Made by a program: the position numbers and the translations under genes
Shown here: piece after piece, positions 11,423 to 23,655 of the stretch
Layout of the letters: every line of letters starts with the position of its first letter
How positions within the stretch are numbered: position 1 is the stretch's first letter
NCBI GenBank assembly: GCA_038501195.1
Contig: JBBPUQ010000008.1
Span: forward strand, 3,854,501-3,918,500
DNA: 64,000 bases
Direction: 5' to 3'
From: Nemania diffusa
Taxonomy: Eukaryota > Ascomycota > Sordariomycetes > Xylariales > Xylariaceae
Notes under the pieces: model-generated
The model's input: the letters and a program-made list of their open reading frames with translations, nothing else
Told to the model about the DNA's origin: nothing
Databases searched by the model: none

Positions 11423-12747
11423 TTAAAATTCGTCTAGTAAGCAGTCGAGCTCGTCCAGTTCAATCGTTTCGGGGCTTTTGTCCCAATCTAGCATAGCGTC
11501 CAACTTCAACCAACCCTCGGCCTCACCATCCCGCTTTATGGGTGCCGGTATCGTCAGAGTTGGGCGCATGGCCGGGCTTGTCATGAAAGCCATGTGCGGG
11601 AGAAAGGAAGGAATGAAAGTGCGGTGGGTTTCGCCGAAGAGCTGCTCGTTTTGCATACCATCATCTATGCCGAGTTGGTCGACAGGGGTAGCAGAGAGCA
11701 ATTCTCCACGGGCTTTGCGCTTTTGCAGGCCGTCTGCGGTTTGTGTAAACTCCTTCTCATCTTTCTCTAGAGGGGGCTCATCTGCTCTATGGATGCGCGA
11801 CAAGATGTGGAGCGGGCGGTGTCGCCCGGAAACCGAGCCGATGGATGTTTTAGGTATAGGATAATCATCTTCCATATCATCAAACTCGGGCGATGAGAGA
11901 TCAACCTCAGGTGAAAGGCTGAGCTCCCTTCTCCGCTCGTTATCAGTATCCTCAGTGGTGGAGCCTGAGCTTGATAGCGATGGGGTGATGATGGCACTTC
12001 GTTGAATGGCAAATGGGTCGGGTAGAGGAAGGTGGGGGCATGTTGCGAGATAGAAGTATGTGCGTCTCGGGTGAATAGCCTCGAGCTCTTTCGCTAAAGG
12101 GCAAGGGGCTGATATGGTCCAACCAGATCGCTTCAAAAATGTAGCAAGGCGAGAGGATATGATTGCGCACGGGTTCGCGGATCTAGAGACTACGTTAGAC
12201 ATGACAGCGACAAGCAAGTATGATAACTAGGGACGTACTGTTGAACGATGGTAAGTTTATCCATGAGTATAGTGGCCAGCTCTTTTACGAGGTGGGGACG
12301 ATTCCGTGTTTGCTGCAATCGAATAATAACAGCCTCCACAATCTCGTCGTTTATTCCCTCGAGATCGACCGGTTTAACCTCGCGCATACTAGCGAAGTCA
12401 AAATCGTCTATCTCTATAGAAGTGTGAACGCTTGTTGATGGTGGTAGTATCGGGGTCGGTATTGATTCGCATTTCCTAGGCCTAGGTGCGAGAGTGGCGG
12501 CGGTAGAAGGCGAGTTGTCATGCGATCGCTTTACCTTCTTGCTGGGGCGCGATGACCCCTCAGTTGAAGGCCGCGCTCTTGTAGACATGTTTGTTTGTGT
12601 GTTGTTGTTGTTATTGTTATTGTTCGATGACGAACGGTTAACAGGACGGTTAACAGGGACGTGTATTCCAAGAGACGGAAGGGACAACGATTTGCGACGG
12701 GTGTTGTATGGCATGATGACAGGCGTGGCGGGAGGAGGGAGGAGCAT
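11423..12747 (-). CDS. GDS1-type winged-helix protein
   Basis: The model is complement(join(11423..12182,12239..12747)), 422 residues, with a 56-base intron (GTACGT donor, CTCTAG acceptor). The ATG at 12747 is used; a second ATG at 12714 (MPYNTRRKSLSL) is an equally good start. The N-terminus is basic with a run of eight Asn encoded by a TTG/TTA repeat. The GDS1 winged-helix region spans about 131-225 and straddles the intron (INDEIVEAVIIRLQQTRNRP, then NPCAIISSRLATFLKRSGWT and HPRRTYFYLATCPH). The acidic C-terminal half (TTEDTDNERRRELSLSPEVD) is probably disordered and ends in DELDCLLDEF, which could act in protein contacts. Gds1 proteins are nuclear and poorly studied; a DNA- or chromatin-linked role is likely from the fold. 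Confidence 0.75.
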
Positions 12748-15700
12748 AAGAAGGCGGGACTACGCTATGTATGAATCTGATACTCGAGTGTCGCATGAAT
12801 CACGGTCGACGGGGGTGTCGTGGATCCAAGACTACGGGACTAGATTCAGGTCGAATAATACCCAGATAACTATGATGCAACAGGAAGCGATGTGAGGTGA
12901 GGTGGTTAATACGGTGGTGTAGTGTAGAGCAGTTGACGTGGTACGTATTATTGTATAGGCTCGGATGTAGAATTATAAGTATCGACTATTATTAGGGAAG
13001 ACCGGGGAGAGCCACTGGTGGGATCGGATCTCTCTCGAGATGGATAGTGAGGGGGGTGGGATGACGATCGAGGCGACGTCGATGATGGCCAACTGAGAGG
13101 GAAGAGGGGAATCGAGAGGTGTTGTGATGTGCTCTGCTGGACCCTTCACCGTCTGAAGCACGAGTAGGCAGAGTAGGTAGGCAGCGAGAGAGAGAGGAGG
13201 AAGAGCCGTGTGTTTGTTGGAATGGCGACGGGATGGGTGGGTGGCGGCAGAGTACAGTAGCAGGTAGCAGTAACATGCAAACACCCCAAACAGAGCCGGT
13301 TGGTACGTATGTACATACCTACCTACCTACGCTTGTGCACCAAGACCAGGACTAGAGCCTACATGCCTGCACCAAGCTATAGTCCAGGAAGCTTGTGTGC
13401 CCCAGTGCATCAAAATCGGTGTCAGGCAACGAACAAGGACCAGAAAAAAAAAAGAATCTGTTGGTCGGTGGGGGCGCTAGCGCCTAGCGCAGTGACATGT
13501 ATCGGTCTGTGCATTGATTCTTGCCTGCACCAGATTTGTATGAGCACCCGAGGACGAGGGACTCACCGCGAAGGTATCTTCTTGAGCCCCTGCTTTTTCA
13601 CAGGGATAGACCCTTACAGTTTGCTCGCCCGCCTGAAAGCCAGTGGCCAATAGGAGCCGACACGATTTCATGTAGGTACGGAAGCCTCTCACACTAGCTA
13701 GTATAGTGCTCCTTCTGCTTCCGCAACTTTTTTCAATTCATCGCCCCGACGATTACCTCTTTTCTCTCTTCCATTGTCTGGTTTGCCTGTGCAACTTGGA
13801 ATGTTTGGACTGTCCATTTGGCCCAGCTCCCTGCCCATTCACCTACACAGGAACACCCGTCAGGAAGGGCCACCCGTTTATTAGCCCGTTAAGAGTAGAC
13901 TCACCCGGTCCCTCGACCGTGGAAGGCAGATGTTGTCTCCATCTCGACTCGCGCGGCATCGTTCTTTGTTTACTCGTCCCAATGTCATACACACCAATAG
14001 ACTTGGAGTTGGAGTCTGTTGGAGCCTTGAGCCTTGGAGGTAAGCCGTCAGGCATGGGGAAAAGGCGGTAAGCGGTGCGAACCAAGTATCGTGCATGCTA
14101 TATAGGTACTTCCAACCACGCTGCCCCAGAGAGAGAAACAGGTTAAGTACGTGCATATCCTGATGCGCCTTGTTGGACGTTTCTTGTGCAGGACAAATTC
14201 CCATGCTATCATTGGTTCAATCCAGGCTTTGTCATCCCAAAAAGGAAATATCGTAAGGTCCAGTTTCATGTACAAGGAAGGGGCTAAGGTAACACCACTA
14301 GAACATGTACCAAAAAGTACTTTGTAAATGGTGTCTTATCACTCCACCTACCTAATCGATAAGTTCTTTTCCCCAGTCGTCTCATAGACCGAGCATCGAA
14401 GGAAAGCGGAGTGGAGGCAGCTTCAATACGGCCGAATACATTGGCTGTCCGTAAAGAATAAGCAGATGGAATAAGGAATGACTCGGCATAAAATTTTCAA
14501 TTGTAATTTCGTGGAACTGAAAAAAATGCCTCGACGAGGAGATGAAAGTAGGACAGGAAGGGTTGGGCAAAAAAAAAAAAAAACAGAGGGAAGGGTAGGT
14601 GGGGAACAGCTTGCGGGGCAAGACAGGGATGCCGGCTTTTTTCTTTTTTCTTTTTCCTCTCTTTTTCTCTCTCTTTTCCCGCCGCCATCCGTTTCGCCCT
14701 AGAGTAAATGAGCTGACAATCGCCAATTTCAAAACTTACATATTCAAAACACTCAATCTGATATATCGCATTAAACTGCAGTATTGATAAGAATGTTAAT
14801 TCACCGACTTTCAGAGCATTATCTGCATAAATTCGTAGTAAAAGCGCCGCCGAGCTGGTGTACTGTCCTCACGACCCTGGTAAGCGCTATTACTTAGTGT
14901 ACATGGTACGTACCCAGGCTAGTAGCGAAAAGAGACAAGACCCATCTATAACTGTGGATCCAGAAGGTATCCTCTCCAGCTGCCGTGAACCGACGCCGCA
15001 CGGTCATCCTACACACTGTTTATTCTGTTTGGTCTACATACCTAGTACTCTGACTAATCTAACCTGTAGAAGAAAAATAAATGCCCGCGCGACCATACCT
15101 ACATGGCTAGATATACTACTACAGTATTGAAGTAATAGATATCAATACCGTCGAATTCATATCGCCGTTTGGTGATGCCAGCGAATAACCTACAAATAGA
15201 TTAGTACATACATACTGCGTATGTACTGTATCAGATGCCAAATGGTGCATGAAAAGGACAGCAGCTGCGCTAGTACTAAATCGGTACTACATTATACCTA
15301 TCTAGGTAGCATAGCTATACACTACGTATGCAGCCGGAAACGCTGGCCGGAAGATTGCCGCGAACCAGTATGGCGGGGCGGGCTCAGCCTATTCTGCCGT
15401 CGTCTGCTTCTGTCTCTTAATTTGCTCGCACGCGAGAAACTTCCCCAAATGCACATCAGCTCATTTTGGAGATAGACAAGTAGCATCGAACTTCTCCATA
15501 CATGGAATGTATCGACACACCACGCATGTCATCATCGGTTCTGATAATTATCAGCACCATCATCGTACCCGCCGACCAGGGACTTTAGCAAGATGCGCCT
15601 CCACTTTTTGAGATCTTTGATCCAGTTGTTGGCGCTGACGAGTCTGGGGTCGGGTCGGTTGCCATACCAAATGTGATTGTACATAAAATGCCTGGGAGGC

Positions 15701-17830
15701 GTGAAATGTCTCTCTTCGCTGAGTCTGTGACACACAAGAGCCACCCGATTGTTGATCTCGTATGCCACCTGGCTTGAGAAACCAGGCTGACCCGAGGCTC
15801 TCAGTGGCTGGACCCTTTCGGCATTTCGTTTAGGGCGGAATACCTGACTCGAAGGGTGGAAGCCAGAGTGGAAGCCACCCTACGTACGACGACAGAGGGG
15901 CAGACCACACAGACCAGAGTTCCGATCTGGCCAAGAAGATGGATACACCGCCGTATTTCCCCATCAGGAATGCCTCGAGTTAACTCCTCCAGGTAATCCG
16001 GACGAATGAGAACAGGTAAAATGCTTTGCAGCACTTGATGATCTATCTAGGGTTCTAGTGTGCGCTACTTAGCTAGGTAGTCTTCGTCGATGACACATGC
16101 GATCCACAGTCGTGTCAGAAGCTTGAGATAGTCTGCACGCTTACGAACGACTGCCCGGTCTTAATAGTAGCCTTACTGTAAGTAGCGCTGCCTGTTGCTG
16201 TCGTGATGAAGAAAGCGATAATCAAAATGGCAGTAATAACGATAGTAGTCTCGGCTCGATGTCAATCCATTACTCTCCTTACTGGCTAGGCGCATTACCA
16301 TTACCTTAATAGTACAGAATATAGGTAGTGCATCCACGTACCACCACTTAAGGTTTGTCGAGTGTCGACAAGAATAACATCAACCTCACGTGCACTTTAT
16401 TTAGCGTCAAAGTATCATTATTTCGGTATGTGCTGTTCTTGCACGCGCAGTCTAGGCCTACCTATCTTTACTTCCCTAGGCTCGCTACATACAATAAGTA
16501 GGTAGCGTTCCCACTTGCTACCACACCATTAAATCGCTCGTTGATAGCTTAGACCGCCGCCACTAAACTCCCGAGATCCACTTACACATGGCCATAACGT
16601 TGAGCACCCAAAGCGTCATGACGCCACATGCACCCCTAGGCTGGACAATCATTCCATCGCTCTCTTCTCTCTTAGCTGCGAGTAGGTACTCGATAGTGCA
16701 AACGTGCTTAGGTCATGATAAGCCACTTTAACCTAACGTCAGGTGTATATGCGTGGGCAGGTTAAGCTTTCGGCTTGTGTGATTCTTCTACATCATATGT
16801 CGGTCACTTTGCGACGACTTATCTACCTACTGTATGCGAAGACTAAAGACCCTTTAAACGTCATGGAAACACCAATACCTTGCCACCGACGATTGCCTAA
16901 ATCGCTCTGGTGCTTTGATTGGGTGCATACAGTTGCATTTAGGTAGTTGATCCACAGCATCGGGTGACAAGGTCCCCAGGCATTGCTGCTGAAACGACAT
17001 TCAAAAGAGCAAACACATGAGGCTCCTCGGCTCTATGCGTATGTACTCCTTCTAGCACTAGTGACTAGATAGTCATTGGTCAATTCATTGTTCATGCTGC
17101 GCTCCCTTCCCACTACCCATCATGCGCCATGCCCTATACGGTATGGATGTGATTGATTCTCGTCATTGATCAACGAGTTTCCGAATACCTAAGTCTGGAA
17201 GATATACAACAACCTCTACTCTGAGATGCGTGATAATCGAAATATGTCGTAAAACCAAGTGCGAATTGATGAACTATGTCAATATCGGAAGAAGGATAAA
17301 GCGAACATACTACATCGAACGAGGTCGGCGCCTAACGCGGAGACGAAGAACGCTAGCAGCAGACGAGCATGTAGTTACTTAGGCGGTGAAGGGACCAGGG
17401 GTCTACAAAACAACGACAAGGAGGGTTTGTTGAAACGCAGACGACCTATCAAGATCATGAATAAACCCCTCATACCCCTTCCCACCTGCGTATACATGGT
17501 TTCTGTTCCCGGGTATGCTCCGCTTTACACTTTGAGGTCACAGAGTTCTCATCTTGTTGGCAGTATGCAACTGGTATTACTCTTTATTGCTTTAGATAAA
17601 TAAGATAACTTACGAGAGTTATCCTACATGACATCGTGCTGGTAGAAAACATATTGTAGCTGTCTCGATATATCGCTAGTCACTCAGTTTCATTCGTCTC
17701 GTAGCTTGCACCATCGCTGCTGTCTTCGTACACCTCCCATCTTCCATAATAAGCCCCTATATACCATATCTCCTGCACGCAACTGCTGTCGTATATCTTA
17801 TATATATATTAAGATCCCGTGGCCGCCGCC
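12748..17830. other. 5.1-kb region without a supported gene
   Basis: The first 500 bases are pyrimidine-rich on the minus strand and are probably promoter and 5' leader of the GDS1-like gene. The remainder is AT-rich with homopolymer runs (for example A-run near 14571-14583). One minus-strand stretch at about 15535-15890 stays open and reads protein-like (NRVALVCHRLSEERHFTPPR, then NNWIKDLKKWRRILLKSL) but lacks an ATG and any nameable family; it may be an exon remnant. No tRNA or rRNA was seen. Confidence 0.45.
15535..15890 (-). pseudogene. Coding-like minus-strand fragment, unassigned
   Basis: The frame is open upstream to a TAG near 15891 and ends at a TGA/TAA close to 15532. The predicted residues look like real protein rather than random translation: aromatic and charged residues are balanced, with HFTPPRHFMYNHIWYGNRP and WIKDLKKWRRILLKSLVGG. 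No methionine start or splice partner could be found. I do not recognise the family. It could be the last exon of a gene whose start is lost, or chance. Confidence 0.25.
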
Positions 17831-18807
17831 TCAAGGGATTTCAGCCCGGACCTCGAGCACGCGGCGCCTGGCCCGCATCTCGATGGACTCGTCGACGCCG
17901 GGGCCGACTTTCCCCATCCACCAATCGAGGAAGGTCTGGAATTTCCTACAGGCTTCAGCTGCATTTCGGGGCATCTGTGTGGGAGATCAGTTAGTACAGA
18001 GGCATCTATAAGTAAATGCGTTGGGCGAAATAGTTATACCACGTAGTCTACTTGCGTGACCGCAAAAGCAAGGGAATGTAAGATTGGAAAGATGTAAAAA
18101 CATAAGAGAGGGACAGATAATAGAGACGCGACAACATACACATATATATTCCAGTCCAGCTTCCCTACATCGGTTGCATGTAGAAGCACCACACAACTGT
18201 TCTCTGGTGTTGATGAGTGTACCTAGTGGTGCCCTGTGATGTTTATAGTCAGTAAGGTACTCCTAGTACGTTGGGTGTAGTCCTTCGATATCTAGAGAAG
18301 TAGATAACTCTACTCCCACTGCGGGCTGTTTTACCCTGCACGATAACAGAAAAGGGGAACATTAACTTACCACTTGCAGCACTGATAGCAGAGCTCCGTG
18401 TGATCTCTCGCATTGAAGTCCTCGGTACTCTGGCCCGCCACTGTCTCGCCCTCGCCGATCTGGATGATTTTGCTTTCTATCCGGTTTGACGGGAATTGTA
18501 GATGGCCCCCCGGGCCTCCCCCATGGAGAATAGTATGCGTCGTCCTCTGGCCTTGATTTCCGGTAGAATGCCAGCCTTGGGCAGTACTGTATGGCTGTGG
18601 CTGTGGCTGAGGTCTGAAATAGGGGTGAGGGTGCTGAGGTTGCTGAAGTTGCTGAGGGTGCTGAGGGATATGACTTTGGTACCTCCCATCCACAGGGTAG
18701 GATGGAGGCATTGGAGGTGCGGCGTAATAGGAGTTTGGAGCGTTGTAACTTTGTTGTAGTACTCGAGGATCTCTGAACGCGTCGTTTGTCCTCTGGAAGT
18801 TATTCAT
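17831..18807 (-). CDS. Small Cys-rich protein with putative zinc-binding motif
   Basis: The model is complement(join(17831..17974,18140..18233,18371..18807)), 224 residues, with introns of 165 and 137 bases. All junctions are GT-AG and keep frame, and the last exon reads MPRNAAEACRKFQTFLDWWM to a single stop. The first exon starts at the ATG at 18807 and encodes a His/Gln/Pro-rich, low-complexity region (HPQQLQQPQHPHPYFRPQPQ). A Cys cluster ELCYQCCKW at its end joins across the first intron to QLCGASTCNRCREAG, giving a CxxC...CxxC pattern that could bind one zinc ion. The basic C-terminus follows. Function is unknown; a nuclear or protein-binding role is possible. The exon joins are inferred, and the middle exon is the least certain. 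Confidence 0.55.
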
Positions 18808-19623
18808 CTTGACAATGTGATCAACAAAGAGCCTAATCAAAAGTGGAGGGGCGAAGGAGGGATAGCCGAGAGGACAGCGATTTAACGTCGATAGAGAAGT
18901 TTTAGTTTCAATAGGTGGGAGTTAAACACTTGTCTATGTGAGTCTCAACGGTGGAGATATAGCTAGGAAGGTATTAGAACGTAATGTAGAAAGACGAGAT
19001 GAAGAAGTTGATGTTGGGAGTTAAATAGAAGAGAGAATAATATATATAGAATGGGTAGGTAGCATGACACAAGCCTCAAGGTCATCTGTGTAAGCAATCA
19101 GACATAATAGTTCAGTAACTAGGTAGTTGTAGAAGTGACTAAGAAACAGACAACAGATGCCTAACAGTTGTCAAATCGGTGGTGTCACATGTTGTTTGCT
19201 GTGTGAGGCAAGCTACAATGCGAGCAACTACTCTGAAGCATAGGTTTCATACCTATGAAACTATGAGCATTACCTATAAGCAACCATACATAGTTCAACT
19301 AACTACAGATACTTTTAATATATTAACTAAAAGTTATCACTATATAAATGATAAATGGAAGCGAGAGTTCTATGCAAGGGCCATTCAATGCCAGCCGGTG
19401 CACGTTTATTGGTGCTAGCGATTGTGTGGTTCTCGTCCCCCTTGATCCCAAGACAAGCAAACACTTTAACTACGGACCGAGTACTAGCTTCTAACCACCA
19501 TGTTTGCGGTGGCTCAAGTATTACTCATTACCCACCCACCCCCTAGATACTTCCTCTCGGCACATCAAACCATTCACCAGTCCCCAGTCCCTAGTCCCTA
19601 GTCCCCAGCCCCCAGCAGCCCAA
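18808..19623. other. Spacer, no gene seen
   Basis: AT-rich spacer that should hold the promoter of the Cys-rich protein (left) and the 3' end of the MFS transporter (right). A short CCCCAGTCCCTAGTCCC-type direct repeat occurs at about 19580-19615. Confidence 0.45.
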
Positions 19624-21710
19624 TCAAGCCGTAGCAAAATGCAACGGGCCAGACCAGATCCTCAACGCCTTCCCGTAGCGCATGAGCAGCAGCACGAGCA
19701 GGAAAGCGACAAAGCACACGACGGCCTGGATGCCGAAGGTGATCTTGGTGCCCTGGGCGGCGGCCCACCGAATCTGGAAGTAGCTGACGATGAAGCCGCC
19801 GAGGGTGCGCGAGTTGTTGACCCAGGCCGAGACCTCGCCCGACGCCTCGGGGTAGCAGTCGAGGTTGTACGACGACACCGCCACCGTCGTGATCATGGTG
19901 CTGAACACGTACAGGCCCCAGCTGACCGCCGTCACTATGAAGTGCCACCCGTTCCCCAGGCTCTGCCCGAGCAGCACGAGGCCCAGGAGCATGAAGGGCA
20001 AGCCCACGACGACGGCGCGGAGGCGCGCCTCGGGCTCGAAGTGGCCGCCGTGGGTTCGGACTGGGTAGTTGGTCGGTTAGTTAGATATAATAGACATTAA
20101 TTACCGTAATGAACATGGGTTATTCTTCAGCGGGACAGACAGGCGTAGATGTAAAGGAGCTCACATACTGTAATGCTTCGCGAAGAGATCGTGCAGCCAG
20201 TGCCCGACAATCTCGCCGATGATGACGGCCACGATAGGCGTGAAGTAGAAGAACCCGATCTGCGTTAGGCCGAAGCCGTACAAAGGCTGTAGAAAGATAG
20301 ACAGCGTCGTGTTGATGCCCACGACCCATGCGAACGTCTACACAACAGAGAATTATGGTTACGTCCCTAGAGTATGAATAACAGTTAGGTTGTTAGACTT
20401 ACTAGGAAGTAATAAAGGCACGATATGAGCACCGTAGGCTTAGAGATGGTGCGAATGGGCCGCAGACACGCTTGCCAGAACGTGTTGCGTCGGCCTCGGG
20501 ACCTCCACTGCGCGATTCCGAAGAGCCTCGTGATGCGGTTACCGCGGTCGGGCTGCTCGGACGGGATGATCCTGCGGTCGTAGTAGGTCTCCTCGATGAA
20601 CAGTATGGTCAGCACGAGGGCAAGGGCTGTCTCAGCGGTATAGACCCAAAAAGGCGTCGGCCATGGTTTCGTCGCGACCTGGACTTTTCCACGTTGTGAG
20701 TTGGTAACTAGGACGTATATTAAGGGGAAATGTGGCCTTTTCACGACTCTGCGGCACTCCTATGACAGAGAACTAGCCAAGGAATGACTTATACTACCTG
20801 CTTTGGGAAGAAATAATGTGATCACGACGAGTGTTGGTACTTACAGGCGGCAAACAACGGTCCGAGGTAAGGACTAAGAACAAAGAAGGACCTGCCAAGT
20901 CTGTTAGCAAATCCCGAATCGAGTGAGGGGGAGGTAAGAAGTCACGTACGCCCATATGTTGATCTTGCGGGCCCGCTCGTGGAAGAAGAATATATCCTGG
21001 ATGAAAATCAACCCGTTAACCTGCGACACGGTCGAGAAGAAGCCATTGAGGATGCGCGCTGTCTCGAAGGATGCGAAGTTGGTGGCCCCGGCACACCAAG
21101 CCGCGGTGGCGAGAGCGACGGTAAGATAGTAGAACATCACCGGCAGGCGTCCGAAGTAGGCGCTGAAAGCCACGGCTAGAAGAGCGCCATCGTTGGTAAG
21201 CACTCTCGATATGGAATGGCTCGTGGGCGATGCTCAGCATTACCGAATATCCCGCCAGCTCCCAGCATGAAGACATTCCCGACCTGGGAATGGTTCACCT
21301 CGTCCTCAGACATGTGCCATTGCCTGCACATGTGTTAGCGTATCAGGTATAGCTGCACCTGTAGTTACAGTGATGATTGAAACATACGCAGCTTGTGGTA
21401 TCAATGTAACGGCTCCCGTCGCGGAGCCATAGTCGGGTAAGAGGGCGGCGAAAGCGACAATAAATAGGATCAGATTCTTCTTGCGCTGAGACCAGTTCAG
21501 CGGATCAGCGGGATCCTCGCTTGGTTGAGGAATGAGTCGAGTCCGGCCGTCGCCAGCGAGTTTGACAGCATCGGCCCTCTCGACACTGTCTACATCGACC
21601 TCATATCCCACCGACTCTTTGAATTCATGAATCTTGTCTTCTTGGGAGTCGTTGTCTTGGGCGGGGGCCGACCCGACGACTGGTGTCTTCTCTATATCTT
21701 CGACGGCCAT
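19624..21710 (-). CDS. MFS transporter (proton-coupled efflux/uptake type), seven exons
   Basis: The model is complement(join(19624..20060,20169..20337,20403..20707,20845..20891,20950..21175,21244..21323,21388..21710)), about 528 residues. The acidic N-terminal tail leads to the signature EDPADPLNWSQRKKNLILF typical of fungal drug:proton antiporter-like MFS proteins. Then come WHMSEDEVNHSQVGNVFMLG, YFGRLPVMFYYLTVALATAA, ILNGFFSTVSQVNGLIFIQD, SPYLGPLFAA and FIEETYYDRR at the end of the first six helices. The second half has YGFGLTQIGFFYFTPI and VNNSRTLGGFIVSYFQIRW. The start of exon 5 is uncertain: a TAG acceptor at 20708 adds eight residues compared with an AAG acceptor at 20684 that fits the family length better. 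It should sit in the plasma membrane and move small organic molecules. It lies 6 kb left of the PKS cluster with other genes between, so a role as product exporter is only possible. Confidence 0.8.
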
Positions 21711-22824
21711 GGCGGTGGCGTGCGTATGAAACGATGGTGAGCAGAGTTCGAGCTTGGGGACACAGACACGAGAATGTTGTGCGCTGCTTCGGAGTGCACC
21801 ATAGACTAATAAATATGCTGAAACTGTTTATTTATCAGGGCTACCGCACTATCCAGCAACTTATCATACCGATGTCGTAAGCGAGATGTGTGCTTCTTCC
21901 ACTGGATCATCGGTCTGAGGTCCCGGCAAAGTCGGAGTTGTTGGAACTCCACTTCCAACCATAACATGTTGGCCCCTTTGTCCTAGAATAGTGGCGAGGT
22001 CATCCAGAAGCGCTGCTTTAAGCATTAACAAAAGCAACTGCCAGGAGAAGGTGAGGGATTGATTAAGTGCATGCTGTAGGGTCTCTTTTCTATCAAACGA
22101 ACTTGACTCCCATCTGCATCTGCAAAGGCCACTAATAGCTGACATGGCCTACATCCGTGTGGATGTTAGGTCGGTGCCTATGATATCGTGCTTATCTCAC
22201 ATTTATTAATTCTTAGGACCCTGCTCACTATGACATTAACAGGGCGTTTTATTGCCTTCTTTACCCTATCGTTTGTGGGAGGGTACCTCGGAATTAATAT
22301 CGTTACCCCAATTGAACGGCACATATACCCCCCTCAATGATAGAGGGGACGGATTAAGCATTGTTGGCGGCCGCGCTGGGTGGGTGTCCGAAGTATGCGA
22401 TAAAGGCCCTCTAGTCTAGCCTACTCGAATGAGACGGCAAGGTTTAGAAGGATGACTTCGTCCGGGGTCCTAGCTAACTGGATGAGATCTAGCTTGCAAT
22501 TACACATATATACCGTTCTTGTTTTACACGCGTACTGTAGGACTGTGGACAAAGGGACATGTTAGAATAAAGTTGTTGGCAGTGTCCTCGTTACGATAGA
22601 GCTATCGACATTAAACTGCTCTAACTTATCCCCCATTGCCTTGCTAGTTATCTTCCATTGCCTTGCTAGTTGTCTTCCATTGCCTTGCTAGTTGCTTGCC
22701 TTATTTTTGTCTTGTAGTTTCTGGAACTAAGTATCAGACTAGGGGCAATCCTGATTTCTTCTTGACCTAGCAAGAAGCAAATCCGAACTCATGCCTACCA
22801 CTGCACGCGAGATGCCTAACAAGC
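21711..22824. other. Spacer with short tandem repeat
   Basis: This spacer holds the MFS promoter and the repeat listed at 22632-22696. A 93-codon minus-strand frame with ATG at 22145 (MSAISGLCRCRWESS) has no known family and is left uncalled. Confidence 0.45.
22632..22696. repeat. Tandem repeat, about three 22-bp units
   Basis: The unit CTTCCATTGCCTTGCTAGTT plus two bases occurs almost three times head to tail, with the first copy starting CCCATTGCC. Copies differ at only two or three positions, so the array is young. Confidence 0.85.
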
Positions 22825-23655
22825 TTAGGCATTAGGCATCTGCTCCGCTAGAAGTCTCTCATAGAGTGCTTCATCCTCGTCAGTAAAGGTAGAGCTGTTC
22901 TGCAGGTGCCAGGCATGTAGCCTAGCTCTCCCGTGGTAGTAGGCACGCTGTGCATCGGTCAGACTTGCCCACGGGGTCAAAAGGGAAGCCGAATTGCCTC
23001 GGAAAAGATGGTCCTTAGAAGCGTGTGTGATGAGCGAGTGTAGACCCGTGCGTTTATCCTTGCACCATTGACCATCAAGTTTGGGTCGATCGCAATCTAG
23101 CTGTCCCTGGCCATGAGCATTGGCATAGCTGGCTTGGGACATGGCGTATTTTGACTGCGGGTTATGGATTTTGTTCATGTGAGACATGATGTTATTCCTC
23201 TTATTCTTCATTTCGGCGCCGCAGATGCTACCACCATTAAGAGCGTCGCCCTGGTGGTCCGTTCGAGTGCATCTGAACTTGCCGTTTGGCACTATAATTT
23301 AGATGGGTTTAGCCTAGCTCATCTACAAAGAAAATCTAACGATGGTGCTAGTTATTTTCCTGGAAGGGGATGGAAGGGGAAGGGAGGCCGGAAGTGATTA
23401 AATAAGATCCGACTTGGACTTACAGACAATGCCTATGGCGTCGACCACAGCGGGTGCGATCTGGACGACAGGATCGGCCATGATCGGGCTAGACACGGCC
23501 GGGCTAGTCACGATCTGGTTGGTCTCGGACTGGTTGGCCTCGAACTGGTTGGCCTCAGAGGGGTTGGTCTCGGAGGGATTAGCCACGGACGGGGTGGTCA
23601 TGGCGTAGTCGTCTTCGAGCGACGGGTCTACGAACAAGCTCTCATTGTTGTCCAT
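22825..23655 (-). CDS. Small zinc-finger-like protein with pentapeptide-repeat N-terminus
   Basis: The model is complement(join(22825..23291,23424..23655)), 232 residues, with a 132-base intron (GTAAGT donor, ATTATAG acceptor). The ATG at 23655 starts an acidic region containing a degenerate repeat of about five residues (NPSETNPSEANQFEANQSET). The second exon has two Cys/His groups: FRCTRTDHQGDALNGG followed by ICGAEMKNKRNNIMSHMNKIH, and a later DCDRPKLDGQWCKDKRTGLH with ITHASKDH. Both resemble loosely spaced C2H2 fingers. The C-terminus is helical (DEDEALYERLLAEQM). I do not recognise the family; DNA or RNA binding is plausible from the Cys/His pattern. The long repetitive N-terminus may change length rapidly. 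Confidence 0.6.

Noticed and set aside
12973..13284. Two overlapping minus-strand frames of about 100 codons upstream of the GDS1-like gene
   Set aside because: Both come from a pyrimidine-rich leader or promoter; the residues are Ser/Pro/Leu-rich repeats without a fold.
21864..22145. 93-codon minus-strand frame upstream of the MFS gene
   Set aside because: It has an ATG but no domain, signal peptide or splice partner.
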